Shown here: one piece after another, positions 54,890-64,000 of the stretch
Position numbering within the stretch: the stretch's first letter is position 1
Layout of the letters: each line of letters opens with the position of its first letter
Assembly (NCBI GenBank): GCA_963920635.1
Contig: OY987298.1
Coordinates: 114,814,035-114,878,034 of the forward strand
DNA length: 64,000 bases
Direction: 5' to 3'
Origin: Pseudeuparius sepicola
Lineage: Eukaryota; Arthropoda; Insecta; Coleoptera; Anthribidae
Position numbers and translations under genes: made by a program
Notes under the pieces: generated by a model
The model's database searches: none
What the model saw: only the letters and a program-made list of their open reading frames with translations
Told to the model about the DNA's origin: nothing

Positions 54890-55636
54890 TTATATTTTTC
54901 TTGAAATCGGAAAAAAAAAGTTTTATTAGGCAAGAAAATAATAATAAGGGATCACCCGTCCACGAACCGACTACGCGCGGCGTTGCTTGACTTTACCGAT
55001 CGCTCTACCTAGGACAAGTATAATGATGTACGGCACCTTCTGACAGAAAAACCAAACTGCTGCTTCTTGTGCAGCCTACACAACAAATCTATTGATTTTC
55101 AAATTTACTAAAATATGTATACTGAAGGATTGCGCTTCTATAGGAAACAATTTCGCAATGTGTACGAAAAGTTAAATGAGCCTTTATCGGCCGGGTTTTG
55201 AATATTTGGTCACTTTTGACGAGCGATTTCTCCGCGTCTGACGTTTGGTGTTTACATCTCGCCAAGGCCTACTTATTGAAAAAATCGTACAATAATGGGC
55301 TACATTATTGTACGATTTCTGTGCTTTTAATGACGATTTTGGGACATTTTAATGGCGATTTCAAGGAAAACATATTATACAAATCCATAAAATCTTTATT
55401 TTTTGACATATTGTCCTGACCTTTTTGTTTTGAAAGACCTTCAAAAAACGCTTCTTTTGACCTTCCTATCATTTTCAAAATATAGAAATCCAGGGCCGGT
55501 TAGAACCTTTTTAACCCCGACGAAAATCATTTAGCGATTTTTTTGTTTAAAATTTGACACCACAGCGTGACACAGAAAAAGAAACAAGATCTACGCTGCA
55601 TTGACATAATCATGTCAAATCGTTTATTTATAATAT
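54890..55636. other. No gene; perfect short hairpin at 55284
   Basis: Contains AATCGTACAATAATG facing CATTATTGTACGATT (about 55284-55318), a 15-bp perfect stem with a 5-base loop. The CGATTT word is repeated several times around it (55222, 55313, 55335, 55356). Otherwise unremarkable. Confidence 0.4.
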
Positions 55637-55640
55637 AGTA

Positions 55641-56365
55641 CGGGAGATAGTGACAGATTTTTGGACGCGATTTTACTCAGTACCTATGTCTTTCAAAGAG
55701 TATTATGTTGGCTATATTCTCACAATGGTAAGATATGAATCAGAGTCATCCCGGGTTCTTCATATGGAAAAGTGAGTTTTCATTTACCCCAAAAATATGC
55801 GTTTTGATATGATTTTAGTCAGGCTGCCATGTGTTTTATAATGAAGTTCAAAATAGAAAATTCCTCGGCACACCACAGGCATACCGTTAACGTGGACCCA
55901 AAGGGCTACTATTGTCACATGAACTTGTATTTTAATACTTAACTTCTACGTTTCTGAACAGGCTGCCAATGATAAATATGTAAGTTCTTGTCATAAAACT
56001 ACTGAAGAAAAGATGGCATACCGTTTGGGCATGCCCAAGTACTCTTTACACCGAATAAATCGTTTGAATGATTAAATAACAGTAAATTTAAACTGAACTT
56101 GGACATGCGCAAACGTTACCTATGCCATCCTTTCTTCAGCAGTTTCATAACATTTTTTGAACTTTCTTATAAAACACATGGCAGCCTGACTAAAATCATA
56201 TTAAAACGCATATTTTTCGAATAAATGAAAACTCAGCTTTTCATATGAAGAACCCAGGATGACTCTCTGATTTATACCTTATTATTGTGAAGATATACGC
56301 AGCATAATTCCCTTTGAAAGGCATACTGAGTAAAATCACGTCTAAAAATCTGTCACTATCTCCCG
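55641..56365. mobile_element. Palindromic element with ~210-bp arms
   Basis: CGGGAGATAGTGACAGATTT at the left faces AAATCTGTCACTATCTCCCG at the right. Arms 55641-55853 and 56156-56365 match with moderate divergence (ACATGGCAGCCTGACTAAAATCATAT in the inner part). The spacer is again self-complementary (CTACTGAAGAAAAGATGGCAT with ATGCCATCCTTTCTTCAGCAG), so nearly the whole 725 bp folds on itself. No coding content. The target duplication is unclear. Confidence 0.78.
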
Positions 56366-56865
56366 GCCTATAATAAGTTAAGTACCAATTCTTAATAAAA
56401 CACAACTTACGGGTATAGTTTCTTTGCATTTATATCTATGGAATTTAACAAAGTTTACACAGGGATTTTGAGAGTGTCAATACAAAAAAGTTCTAAAATA
56501 AATAATAGAATACTACTAATAAATAATACAAGTTAAAATAAGCTAAAGCAGTTTTATTTAAAATTCTGGCAGTTGAGGATTTGCTGCTTTCCGCAGTGCA
56601 AATTTCTTTTGTTAAGAATCAGACCTTTCAAGGTCAGTGTTTAGAACAGAATATTTCCGAACAGTGAAGAGTTTTCCGAAATATTAAAACGGTCCCAATT
56701 CTTAAATGGATTCAAACCTTCCTAATATATTCTGCTCATCGAACTGCATTATCGAATATGCATATAAATCTCCGCAATAAACTAACTTTGAGAAAACTTG
56801 CATAGACAATTTGTAGGTTGCCTCCTGGCTACGGTCCCGCGATAAATATTCAAACTGATTGATTA
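56366..56865. other. No recognised gene
   Basis: AT-rich, without bounded elements or identifiable coding sequence. Confidence 0.3.
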
Positions 56866-56867
56866 TA

Positions 56868-57080
56868 CTTGGCTGGCGGCCGCACGACGGAAGCTCACTA
56901 TATTAATCTTCTTTTGATATTGACCCTGCCTTGGGAAGGAGGTTCCCGGCTCGGCGGTCTACTTGTCAACGTTGATCCGGGATTTTTTTGTCGACGGCGC
57001 CAATAAAGGAAACTTTATTTACCAAGTTTACATCCCGGCCAAGACGGGGACTTTTTGTTTGGTAAGCGCTGTTACGGTTC
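56868..57080. promoter_or_regulatory. Candidate regulatory block, paralogue of 60655-60840
   Basis: Aligns in direct orientation with 60655-60840: AATCTTC.TTTGATAT, CCGG.CTCG, TACTTGTCAACGTTGAT against TACGTGTCAGCGTCAAT, AATAAAGGAAACTTTATTT against AATAAAGGGAGCTTTATTT, and GGGGACTTTTTGT against GGAGACTTTTTGT. The AATAAAG..CTTTATT palindrome resembles caudal/Abd-B-type sites. No open frame is shared. This is either a duplicated enhancer or an old non-coding repeat. Confidence 0.42.
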
Positions 57081-57362
57081 TTTGCCGCGAGCGAAATGTG
57101 TTCGTCTCGCATAACAACTTGGCAGAGGGAGGGTAGATTGTTTTTTGTTCGCAATATTGAGGGCTTTGAAAAATTAATTCTTCACTTGGAACTGGTCCAC
57201 GATTTGTCATATGAATTTTGGCTCGTTGGATTATTACTCAGTGGTTGTAAAGTAGCTTTAGTTTTTTGCCGTTTTTAATGATTTTTCCGCCTTATTTGAA
57301 ACTCGCGCTCGATAAACAAAATTAAGGTTGAAACGGAAAAGTTGAAAAATTTAATAAACTCC

Positions 57363-57537
57363 CAGCGTTGACTGACGTAGGTATTTATAAGACTTCTCAC
57401 GACTATCATGTCCTGGAAAAAAGATAGCGCTGATGGCAAACAATGCATTGTATTTTGTCTCCGGAAAGAGGATGGCGAGCCAAAAAAGTGTCAGACATGA
57501 CAACAGTCTTTATTAATAATAGGTCAATCAACGCTTT
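57363..57537 (-). repeat. Diverged TIR-bearing repeat, inverted partner of 61596-61786
   Basis: The ends AGCGTTGACTGACGTAGG and CTATTATTGACC-type inverted ends (GGTCAATCAACGCT) face each other. The body shares TCTTATAAATA, GGAGACAAAATACAATGCA (minus strand), TTGCCATCAG and GTCTGACACTTTTTTGG with 61596-61786 in inverted orientation. Its short inverted ends suggest an old MITE rather than an enhancer. Confidence 0.55.
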
Positions 57538-57539
57538 TA

Positions 57540-59060
57540 ATATGAGATTTGAAGAAAATCTATATTTGAAAGTAGTAGATCTAAGGACTGGTTTCGGCAA
57601 GTAAATTTCTTGCGTAGATTCTGCGAGGTATATGTACCTATCTTCTGAATGCAAATTTTCGTTTATATTGCCATCTTTACTCCCGCGGTGTAGGTTTGAA
57701 CGTTTAGGAATAAGCTAATGTGTAGAAGGAATAGCCAGACTGAGCCAGAAAACTGCGATGTTACCGAAAGCGGAGACATGAGGCTACGGACTTGAGTGCA
57801 ACAAAATATTACAATCGGATCATTGAAAGACCGAACGAAATAGTGGGAGGTGGTGGCGTGAAGCTCGGGGAAATGGGGTATAAGATCGGTGCCACGCTTA
57901 GAGAGTCTCCTCTCATACCTAATCGTATAATAGAGTGAAAACATGTACCTACACCCAGAAGTCAATAACATCGTGCTGACCTGTCACTTCTACTTTTTAT
58001 CGATTTTGGGTAACGTTACACATCCATAATATCCCCCTATTCACGGTTAATAACCACCGTGATGGGCTGAGCCGTTTATAGAATTAGATAGGAAGTAGTG
58101 AAAACGTCGCTCGACACACAGCGAAAGAGTTTGGTATCCGAAATTTGCATGTACAGTGACCGGCAGAATGTTTTTGGACTGTGTTTTGCTACGAAATAAA
58201 AATGTAACTATGGGGCAAAATTAGGCATGTTCTGAAGCCAAAACAAGGTCCGAAAAACTTTATGCAGGTATCGCGATATACCAGGAGGAGTTACAAACTG
58301 AAATGCGGCACAAGAGTAAAGCACCCTTATTTTAAGCTGCAGAGCAAAATGGCATAAAAAAGTTATTTGGAATGAAAAACTATACACCAAATCAAAATCA
58401 TAGCATTCTAGGCTATAATTATTAAAAAATATAATATTATCAAAATTTGGTACTTTCTCCCAAGTTGTTCTAGCTACTTATCTTTATTGTCAGTTATACC
58501 TACAGCTTGTTCCATCTTAAATGTGAACACCCTCCTGTTTTTGAGATATTCGAGTGCTTCCTTTTCCGTGCTAGGAGGTGGGTATTTCACATTCCACAAG
58601 GCTCTCAAAGAGGGACTACTAGGATCATGTTTATACCTCTAAAACTGCAATCTATAAATTGCAATCTAATGTTATTAGCGATTTTTTTCACCGAGAATCT
58701 GATACCGTCTTATTCAGCATCTTTCAAAATGGCTACTTACCAATTTTTAACAAAAAATATTTAGCCATAAAGTTTTTACAACAGGGTCGATTTTACAATA
58801 CGACTTAGTTCACTTAGTCACCTTATATGAACTTTTAGACGGCCATGGAACAGAAAACCATTGAACTAAGAGTGCTTTTGTCGATCAGGTAATCAGGTCA
58901 AATATTAAACTTTAATAAAATAAATAGAACAAAAATGGAAAGAGAAGAAGATTCTTCGCAAGAATGCATTGGGGCACACTTCTTGAAATCACAGAAGCAG
59001 AAAATTTGGTTAGTTTAAATTAATGTCAAAATATCTGAATTTAGTACTCGACGTAAATTA
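57540..59060. other. No gene; transposon-end-like CAGTGACCGGCAGAA
   Basis: At about 58155 CAGTGACCGGCAGAATGTTTT resembles CAGTGTCCGGCAGAAAGTAC at 6199, so both may be ends of one mariner-type family, but no opposite end was found. The open frames at 57406-57971 and 58507-58764 have no recognisable motif. Confidence 0.3.
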
Positions 59061-59065
59061 TAGTA

Positions 59066-59196
59066 GTTCTGTTCGCGTTCAATTTTAAGAACTGTCCCAA
59101 AACGATTCTCGAACTGTCATTAGTAAATTAAAATCCCCGACCAATGACAGTACGAGAACCGTTTTGGGACGGTTCTTAAAATTGAACTCGAACAAA
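59066..59196. mobile_element. Hairpin MITE, ~55-bp arms
   Basis: Left arm 59066-59119 (TTCTGTTCGCGTTCAATTTT onward, through ACTGTCCCAAAACG) faces right arm 59140-59196 (CGTTTTGGGACGGTTCTTAAA onward). The loop is about 20 bases. Few mismatches, no coding content. Confidence 0.78.
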
Positions 59197-59599
59197 GCAA
59201 GTCATACACGACGGAAAAGTACATTTGCGGACGCTCACTGAGCAATCACAACACTCTATATAAAAGACTTATTTTTCGAGCATAGCCATAGCCTTCGTCC
59301 GAGAAACATCACTATTTTTTGACACATTCAAAAGATTTTGGCGAAAATTCCATACCTTTTTTCACCAATCAGAGGCTCGTTTTTTGCTTCGTTGTCATGG
59401 CAACTCAAAAAATGTCCGGAAATATTCTCACTTGGTCTAGGCAGCAGGAGGTGATTACAGGGGAAATTTTTTGACAGATGTCATTATTATAATGTGACAT
59501 TGTAACTTATACTCAACAAAAATTTTGATAATAATTTCGTTTAATTTACGTGTAGGTGTGGAATTTTCTTACCGAATCCCCCACCTTCTTGAATTAATA

Positions 59600-59695
59600 T
59601 CCGGAATTTTTTCTCTAACACGAATTTTTTTTTAATTATCCCTCGTCGCTACGCGACTCGTGATAATTTTCAAAAAATTCTTGTAAATTTTCGGC
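59600..59695. repeat. Fold-back repeat with GTCGC-tac-GCGAC tip
   Basis: GAATTTTTTCTCTAACACGAA faces CAAAAAATTCTTG imperfectly, and AATTATCCCTC faces TCGTGATAATT. The centre is GTCGCTACGCGAC. It has the same plan as 42868-43065 and 61444-61544. Confidence 0.5.
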
Positions 59696-59944
59696 AATAA
59701 TTCAAGCACTAGGACGATTACTAGTGACTAGGTATTTCCCTCGTCTTAATTTCCACCAATTACAAACGCGCAATTTTGAATTTCAAAAAATGGTTTCTAG
59801 ATGGAAAAACTGTATGACAGCACCTGTCAGCAGTTTTTTCGAGTTTACCGGCGGCAAAACTTGACAGCTGTTGTATAATAGGTAGTATGTTTTGTAAACT
59901 ATGTGTATGCAGAAAAATCTGTTATTCAGGAAATAGTCTTGTCA

Positions 59945-60165
59945 AATACCATTCGGACATCTAATTTTTTCTGTGAAAAAAATCCAAAAAAACACAATGC
60001 TAAGTAATATATTTTTTAACAAAATGCATTCGTGCTGGTGGAAAAATCCTTTTCTTCGACTCGGATTTTTGTTGCCACCAGCACTCATGCTTCTTGTTAA
60101 AATATTACTTAGCAACGTGTTTTTTCGATTTTTTCGGAAAAATTAGATGCCCTTATGATATTACT
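59945..60165. mobile_element. Fold-back MITE, ~100-bp arms
   Basis: ACATCTAATTTTTTC (about 59958) faces GAAAAATTAGATGC (about 60138). GCTAAGTAATAT faces ATATTACTTAGC-type sequence, and CATTCGTGCTGGTGG faces CCACCAGCACTCATG. Near the tip AAAATCC faces GGATTTTT around about 13 loop bases. Confidence 0.75.
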
Positions 60166-60650
60166 TACGAAAATATTCGTGTACAGGAATCCCAAAGTTT
60201 CGTAATTATTCCACAGTTAAAAAAGATTACTACAGTGTTTTGCATCTTATAAGTGTGAACAATCTCGTTAAATTTATATATGTATAAGATTTATTGTTAG
60301 GGAAAAATGGAAATAGAACAATATAATTTCTGGTTTTAATTTTCTACATTTTAAATTTATCGAAGCACATTGGAACAAAACAATATTGTGTGATATAAGG
60401 AGAAAAGGTAGTTATTCGCCTTTGTGTTATAAACTACTATTTTTCTAGGTATGCTCTTTTGAAAATAGCATTTTCGATCCTCTCCACTCTTTTATTCCAA
60501 GCTTTTTTCTTAAAGGTTTAAAAAAGTAGGTATAAGTGATTTATAGTTTAAGCCCACCTACCGACGTTTTTGTTTTTGTTTTTATAATATGTATATTTTG
60601 TTCGTACAGAGCTCTATAATCTCAAATCCTCCGAGGGCCCACCCCTGGCA
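60166..60650. other. No recognised gene
   Basis: AT-rich spacer with no bounded element or recognisable coding sequence. Confidence 0.3.
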
Positions 60651-60654
60651 ATTC

Positions 60655-60840
60655 GATAGTCGTCCGCCATATAAATCTTCCTTTGATATGTTGCTTAGCA
60701 AAAAGTCTCCCGATCTCGCAGTTTACGTGTCAGCGTCAATTCAGGAATTCATCGATAGGCAATAAAGGGAGCTTTATTTCCATCCGGTCCATGAAGGAGA
60801 CTTTTTGTGGAGCGATCTACGACGGGCTTCTGTCACGACG
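60655..60840. promoter_or_regulatory. Candidate regulatory block, paralogue of 56868-57080
   Basis: Direct-orientation partner of 56868-57080, about 3.8 kb away. It keeps CATATAAATCTTCCTTTGAT, TTTACGTGTCAGCGTCAATT, AATAAAGGGAGCTTTATTTC and GAGACTTTTTGTGGAGCGA in order and at similar spacing. GC content is above the local average and there is no coding frame. Confidence 0.42.
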
Positions 60841-61443
60841 TTTTGCGTCGGTATAGGGATGTTTTCATGCAACACAGCAAAAGTCAAACTTGACAAGGAG
60901 AAACAGCCATTTTCCATCGTTTAAGGTTTTGAGAAGTCTGAAATTTCTTTGCTGGGTTGGCGGAGATGCAAGTAGGTAAGTATGCCCCTACATAGGTACA
61001 TAGTTTTTTGTTACACAACCCTGATTCGTTCGTCTATGATTGTTGGACAATGCAATAATTATACAATGTTTACTAAGGTTTTCGGTACTACCAGCTATAA
61101 TTGCCGAAGACGCAACGGATATATAAATGGAATAAGTACCACAAACACCAATATATAATTTTATTTTTCTACTCCTATGCTAGTAACATACCTATTAAGT
61201 GACGGTTTAGGTTATAAGTAAGTTCATTGTTACGAACACTGACACGTAATGACTGACACGTAATAAATTACGTATCTGTTCTTAATTAAAACGCAATTAT
61301 CACGGGTGCCTTGTTAGCGCGGCATCCGCGTCACCATAGCAACCAACCAACATACTAATTGTTGCCTGTCAGATAATCAGAAGTATAGTTTATCTATTAT
61401 AATAGTTTTTCTTTCGTGAAGAAAAATTATAATACAAAACTCG

Positions 61444-61544
61444 AGTTGTAAGCTTATTACATATACTCGTGGAATTACAGGACTCGCCGCTGCGCGGCTC
61501 GTGCGCAACTTTTCCACTCATACGTAATAACCTGTTTACAACTC
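61444..61544. mobile_element. Hairpin MITE with GCCGC-tgc-GCGGC tip
   Basis: GAGTTGTAAGCTTATTACAT faces ACGTAATAACCTGTTTACAACTC, and CTCGTGGAA faces TTCCACTCA. The tip is CGCCGCTGCGCGGCTCG. Same architecture as 42868-43065 and 59600-59695. Confidence 0.65.
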
Positions 61545-61595
61545 TCGCTATGTAATATACTATTGTATCTATAAGTACATTATTCTGAACCTAAT

Positions 61596-61786
61596 GTCGT
61601 TGACTGATGTATTAATAAAGACTGCTCACGGGCCACGGCAGTCACGTCTGATACTTTTTTAGCACATACAACGTGATTTCGGGAGACAAAATACAATGCA
61701 GAATACATTGTTAGCCATCAGTGCCATCTGTTTTCCACCAAGCTGTAGCCGTGAGAAGTCTTATAAATAGGTCAGTCAATGCTAAT
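61596..61786 (+). repeat. Diverged TIR-bearing repeat, partner of 57363-57537
   Basis: TCGTTGACTGATGTATTAAT at one end and TAAATAGGTCAGTCAATGCT at the other are imperfect inverted repeats. The body (AATAAAGACTG, GTCTGATACTTTTTTAG, GGGAGACAAAATACAATGCA, CCATCAGTGCCATCT, GTGAGAAGTCTTATAAATAG) matches the inverted locus. Confidence 0.55.
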
Positions 61787-61789
61787 ATG

Positions 61790-63060
61790 TTCTCCCACAA
61801 GTCTATGAGCAAGGATTGCATATCAAGTTCCTTGTTATTAAGAGTAAATGTACAGGGTGATCCAAACTCGACGCCCCAGGTCTACTGCGGGAACACGAAA
61901 ACTGAAAATAAAATTTCGAACAGGGTTCTTAAATGATCTAAAATTAGCTTTTTCGATGTGGGGGAAAATGACCGCTGTGGCGTCATCACAAATACGCGGC
62001 AAAACCAATCACCTTAAATCCTTTCCCGCATTTTCGCCTGTTCCTTCCATTTTCCGTGTTTTTATAAATAGGTATACGTGTAATAGAACAATCAGTCTCA
62101 GTGTGATTGATCGTCGCGCCCTGAGGACGAAAGCTTGGAACGAGGAGTTTCGCTGACGCAGGATTCATCCGGAAAAAACTAAGAATTATCATATTCTGTC
62201 CGTGGAACTTTCCACTCAACCATCATTATTGTTTATCAAAAAGTTTATCAAACTCAAATCAAATCACATTTAACATAACCAAGTGAACGGAAAAATACAT
62301 AAAAATATTCACAAAAGGTGTACCTATACCTAAGCAACTTAACAGTGTGCATTACACAAACTTTAACCTATATAAATAAAAATTACACATTACAGACTAT
62401 CATAGATTACAATACCTATATTACATTATAGGGCATTATAAGGACAGGATATAGAAAAAGTAAAACGTACATACCTACAGGAAACAAACAAACGAAAATC
62501 AAAATATAAACGAAATGAAGTTCAGGTCAGCTAGAGTCGGACATGAAAATATACACCTGTCTTTGCTTTTCTAGTGTACCTATATAATATTATATCATTA
62601 TATTCATTTATATTATCATGTTCACCTTTTACTTTCTCATCACATATTTTTTTAATCTCCAGTATCATAGCACGTATCTTTCTAAATAATAATTGGTTTT
62701 CTGATATGAAGTGCGTGCTTTTTTGCTGAATATCTAGAAAATGTTGTTTAAATCCTTTATTTTTAATGCCAACAATTTCTACAATTTAGGTACAACATAT
62801 TTTATAAATCTCTGGGTTGTCGTTTTTGTAATATTAGGTACCTATCGTAAGATTCTGATTTATTTTATGACGGGTATTGTCTATATGTATATTAGGTACT
62901 TTGGTGAAGTTGGTGATCGCAGGTCTCTATTTCTGTAGCTGTACATTAATAAAGTAAAATATTTTGGTTTAGCTATGCGTTGATGCTGTACGATATTGTT
63001 CTTCAGTATATTCGAAATATAATATAAAAGTATGTAATATAATATTATGTGTTTATAAAT
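61790..63060. other. No gene; one mariner-like terminus
   Basis: CAGGGTGATCCAAACTCGAC (about 61853) looks like a TA-flanked mariner end without a partner. The following open frames (61848-62156 and others) are not recognisable. 62220-63060 is very AT-rich. Confidence 0.3.
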
Positions 63061-63114
63061 AATAAATTATGTTTAGTGGCATATCAGGTAAAGGATATCA
63101 ATTGAAAAAAATGC

Positions 63115-63186
63115 ACTCCAACCGGGACTTGAACCCGGGACTCCTACTGTGGCCGTAGGCACTTTAACCAACTAAGCTATCGGAGA
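63115..63186 (-). tRNA. tRNA-like sequence (probably SINE-type or pseudo-tRNA)
   Basis: On the minus strand this folds as a cloverleaf: acceptor CTCCGA/TTGGAG, T8-A9, D arm GCTT..AAGT, anticodon stem CCTAC/GTAGG, and T arm CCGGG-TTCAAGT-CCCGG. The A box TAGCTTAGTTGG and B box GGTTCAAGTCC match the RNA polymerase III consensus. The anticodon loop is GGCCACA, which gives CCA at the anticodon position but G instead of the universal U33, and the first acceptor pair is T-T. These defects and its place inside an inverted repeat argue for a tRNA-derived element over a working tRNA gene. Confidence 0.6.
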
Positions 63187-63233
63187 TAAGGGTTCCATCG
63201 GCTAGGTGTTATTTATTCCAATTGATATTTAGT

Positions 63234-63280
63234 TAGTAGCGGTGAGATGTAGAAGACTTCGGCGTCTTCTACAGCTACTA
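63234..63280. repeat. Strong compound hairpin
   Basis: TAGTAGC (63234-63240) faces GCTACTA (63274-63280). Inside, GTAGAAGAC faces GTCTTCTAC around the loop TTCGGC. The inner stem is 9 bp and perfect. It sits in the spacer of the tRNA-like inverted repeat. Confidence 0.75.
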
Positions 63281-63466
63281 GAAGGGGTTAGAGGGTGTAG
63301 GGAAACCATTCATTATTGTTGGTTATGTGAACTTCCTATTTGTTCATAAAAAAACTTTCTGTTTCATTTTCACACAGTAGGAGTCCCGGGTTCAAGTCCC
63401 GGCTGGAGTGCATTTTTTTCAATTGATATCCTTTACCTGATATGCCACTAAACATCATTTATTATT

Positions 63467-64000
63467 TATAATTATTACAGGTACTAAAAATCTTTCTGTG
63501 TTTCATTATTTGTTTAGTTACCTATATTTAATCTTTAGGGAAATCCCTATATAAAGCCGTAGTAATCCCAGTGAGTGTACAGAGTGATCCAGTTAAGACG
63601 TTACGAGCGAATATCTCCGTAATTTTTAAGATAAATTGGTGGCTCAAAACTTGTGTGGTTGTGATGTTTTTTTTGTTAAATAATATTATATATTTTTTTA
63701 AATAATAATTTTATTTTTTTGTATACTTAGCTGCGACAAAAAACATTACTTCCGCTAAATAGAAAGTGATATTCAACCGTGCTGTGCAGATTTTTACTCA
63801 CTTCACTAGTCTAATGAAAAACTGCAACAAACTAAACCATCTTAATTAAAAAAATCGATTATTATAGGACATACTTCATTGTTTGAATTTCAACTGTTTT
63901 TTCTTGGTGGCGATCAATTTCTTATTGAATAAATACACTAGTCTGGTCTATCACCCAGATAATGACATGTGACGTCTTAGGTAGAACATAAAAACGTAAC
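63467..64000. other. No gene; one possible transposon terminus
   Basis: CAGAGTGATCCAGTTAAGAC (about 63579) preceded by TA resembles a mariner end without a partner in the window. The rest is AT-rich. Confidence 0.3.

Larger units (their letters stand above)
63063..63466. repeat. Inverted repeat carrying one and a half tRNA-like copies
   Basis: Left arm about 63063-63157 (ATGTTTAGTGGCATATCAGG through GGACTCCTACTGTG) is inverted at about 63372-63465. The outer parts are AT-rich tails. The inner parts are the 3' half of a tRNA-like sequence. The left copy continues into a complete tRNA-like sequence; the right copy stops at the anticodon stem. Arms are about 95% alike by eye. Confidence 0.8.

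Noticed and set aside
63115..63186. Functional tRNA-Trp(CCA) gene
   Set aside because: The anticodon position reads CCA, but base 33 is G, the first acceptor pair is mismatched, and a half copy is mirrored nearby. A tRNA-derived repeat is more likely.

Overview
This window looks like nuclear DNA of an arthropod, most likely an insect. It is AT-rich and almost without long open reading frames. It is packed with TA-flanked Tc1/mariner and pogo-type DNA transposons, hAT and PIF/Harbinger-like relics, a CR1/jockey-like LINE, putative LTRs, and many short fold-back elements. Intron-like GT..AG boundaries and an A-box/B-box tRNA-like sequence also fit a eukaryote. I cannot name the species. No complete host protein-coding gene could be recognised.

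Layout. 1-2.3 kb: no recognised feature. 2.75-8.94 kb: a mariner-superfamily element with ~450-bp terminal inverted repeats (TIRs). Its broken transposase is split by a 3.9-kb insertion that contains a 140-bp minisatellite. 10.6-11.4 and 13.8 kb: fold-back elements. 14.7 and 29.2-29.9 kb: two oppositely oriented LTR-like copies. 15.5-20.4 kb: four TA-flanked elements in a row, ending with a 2.9-kb pogo/Tigger element whose transposase (minus strand) has two frameshifts. 24.2-25.3 kb: an internally deleted hAT element with a perfect 8-bp target duplication. 32.6-32.9 kb: a PIF/Harbinger-like MITE. 35.9-37.2 kb: inverted and tandem copies of a ~530-bp unit carrying hammerhead ribozymes. 37.9-38.9 kb: a reverse transcriptase pseudogene. 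40.1-42.2 kb: a TA-flanked element with a nested MITE. 44.6-48.7 kb: a LINE with two open ORFs on the minus strand. 49.1-49.45 kb: a GC-richer promoter-like stretch and a possible first coding exon. 50.1-50.96 kb: a mariner-like transposase pseudogene with a putative 61-bp intron. 51.1-56.4 kb: nested long-TIR elements. 56.8-61.8 kb: paired diverged repeats and several hairpin MITEs. 63.1-63.5 kb: a tRNA-like sequence inside an inverted repeat.

Between the transposons lie islands of non-repetitive, less AT-rich DNA with homeodomain-like ATTA clusters and E-boxes (for example 23.2, 31.4, 34.7, 39.6, 43.9, 56.9 and 60.7 kb). Two pairs of these islands (23.2/31.4 kb and 56.9/60.7 kb) are recognisably paralogous. 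I infer a transposon-invaded intergenic or intronic region that retains candidate cis-regulatory blocks.

The most interesting item is the hammerhead array. Two copies on the plus strand keep every core nucleotide and lie head-to-tail 531 bp apart. A third, inverted copy has a broken core. The cluster is flanked by an 11-bp direct repeat. This is the arrangement expected of a Penelope-like or retrozyme-like retroelement that makes self-cleaving, possibly circular RNA.
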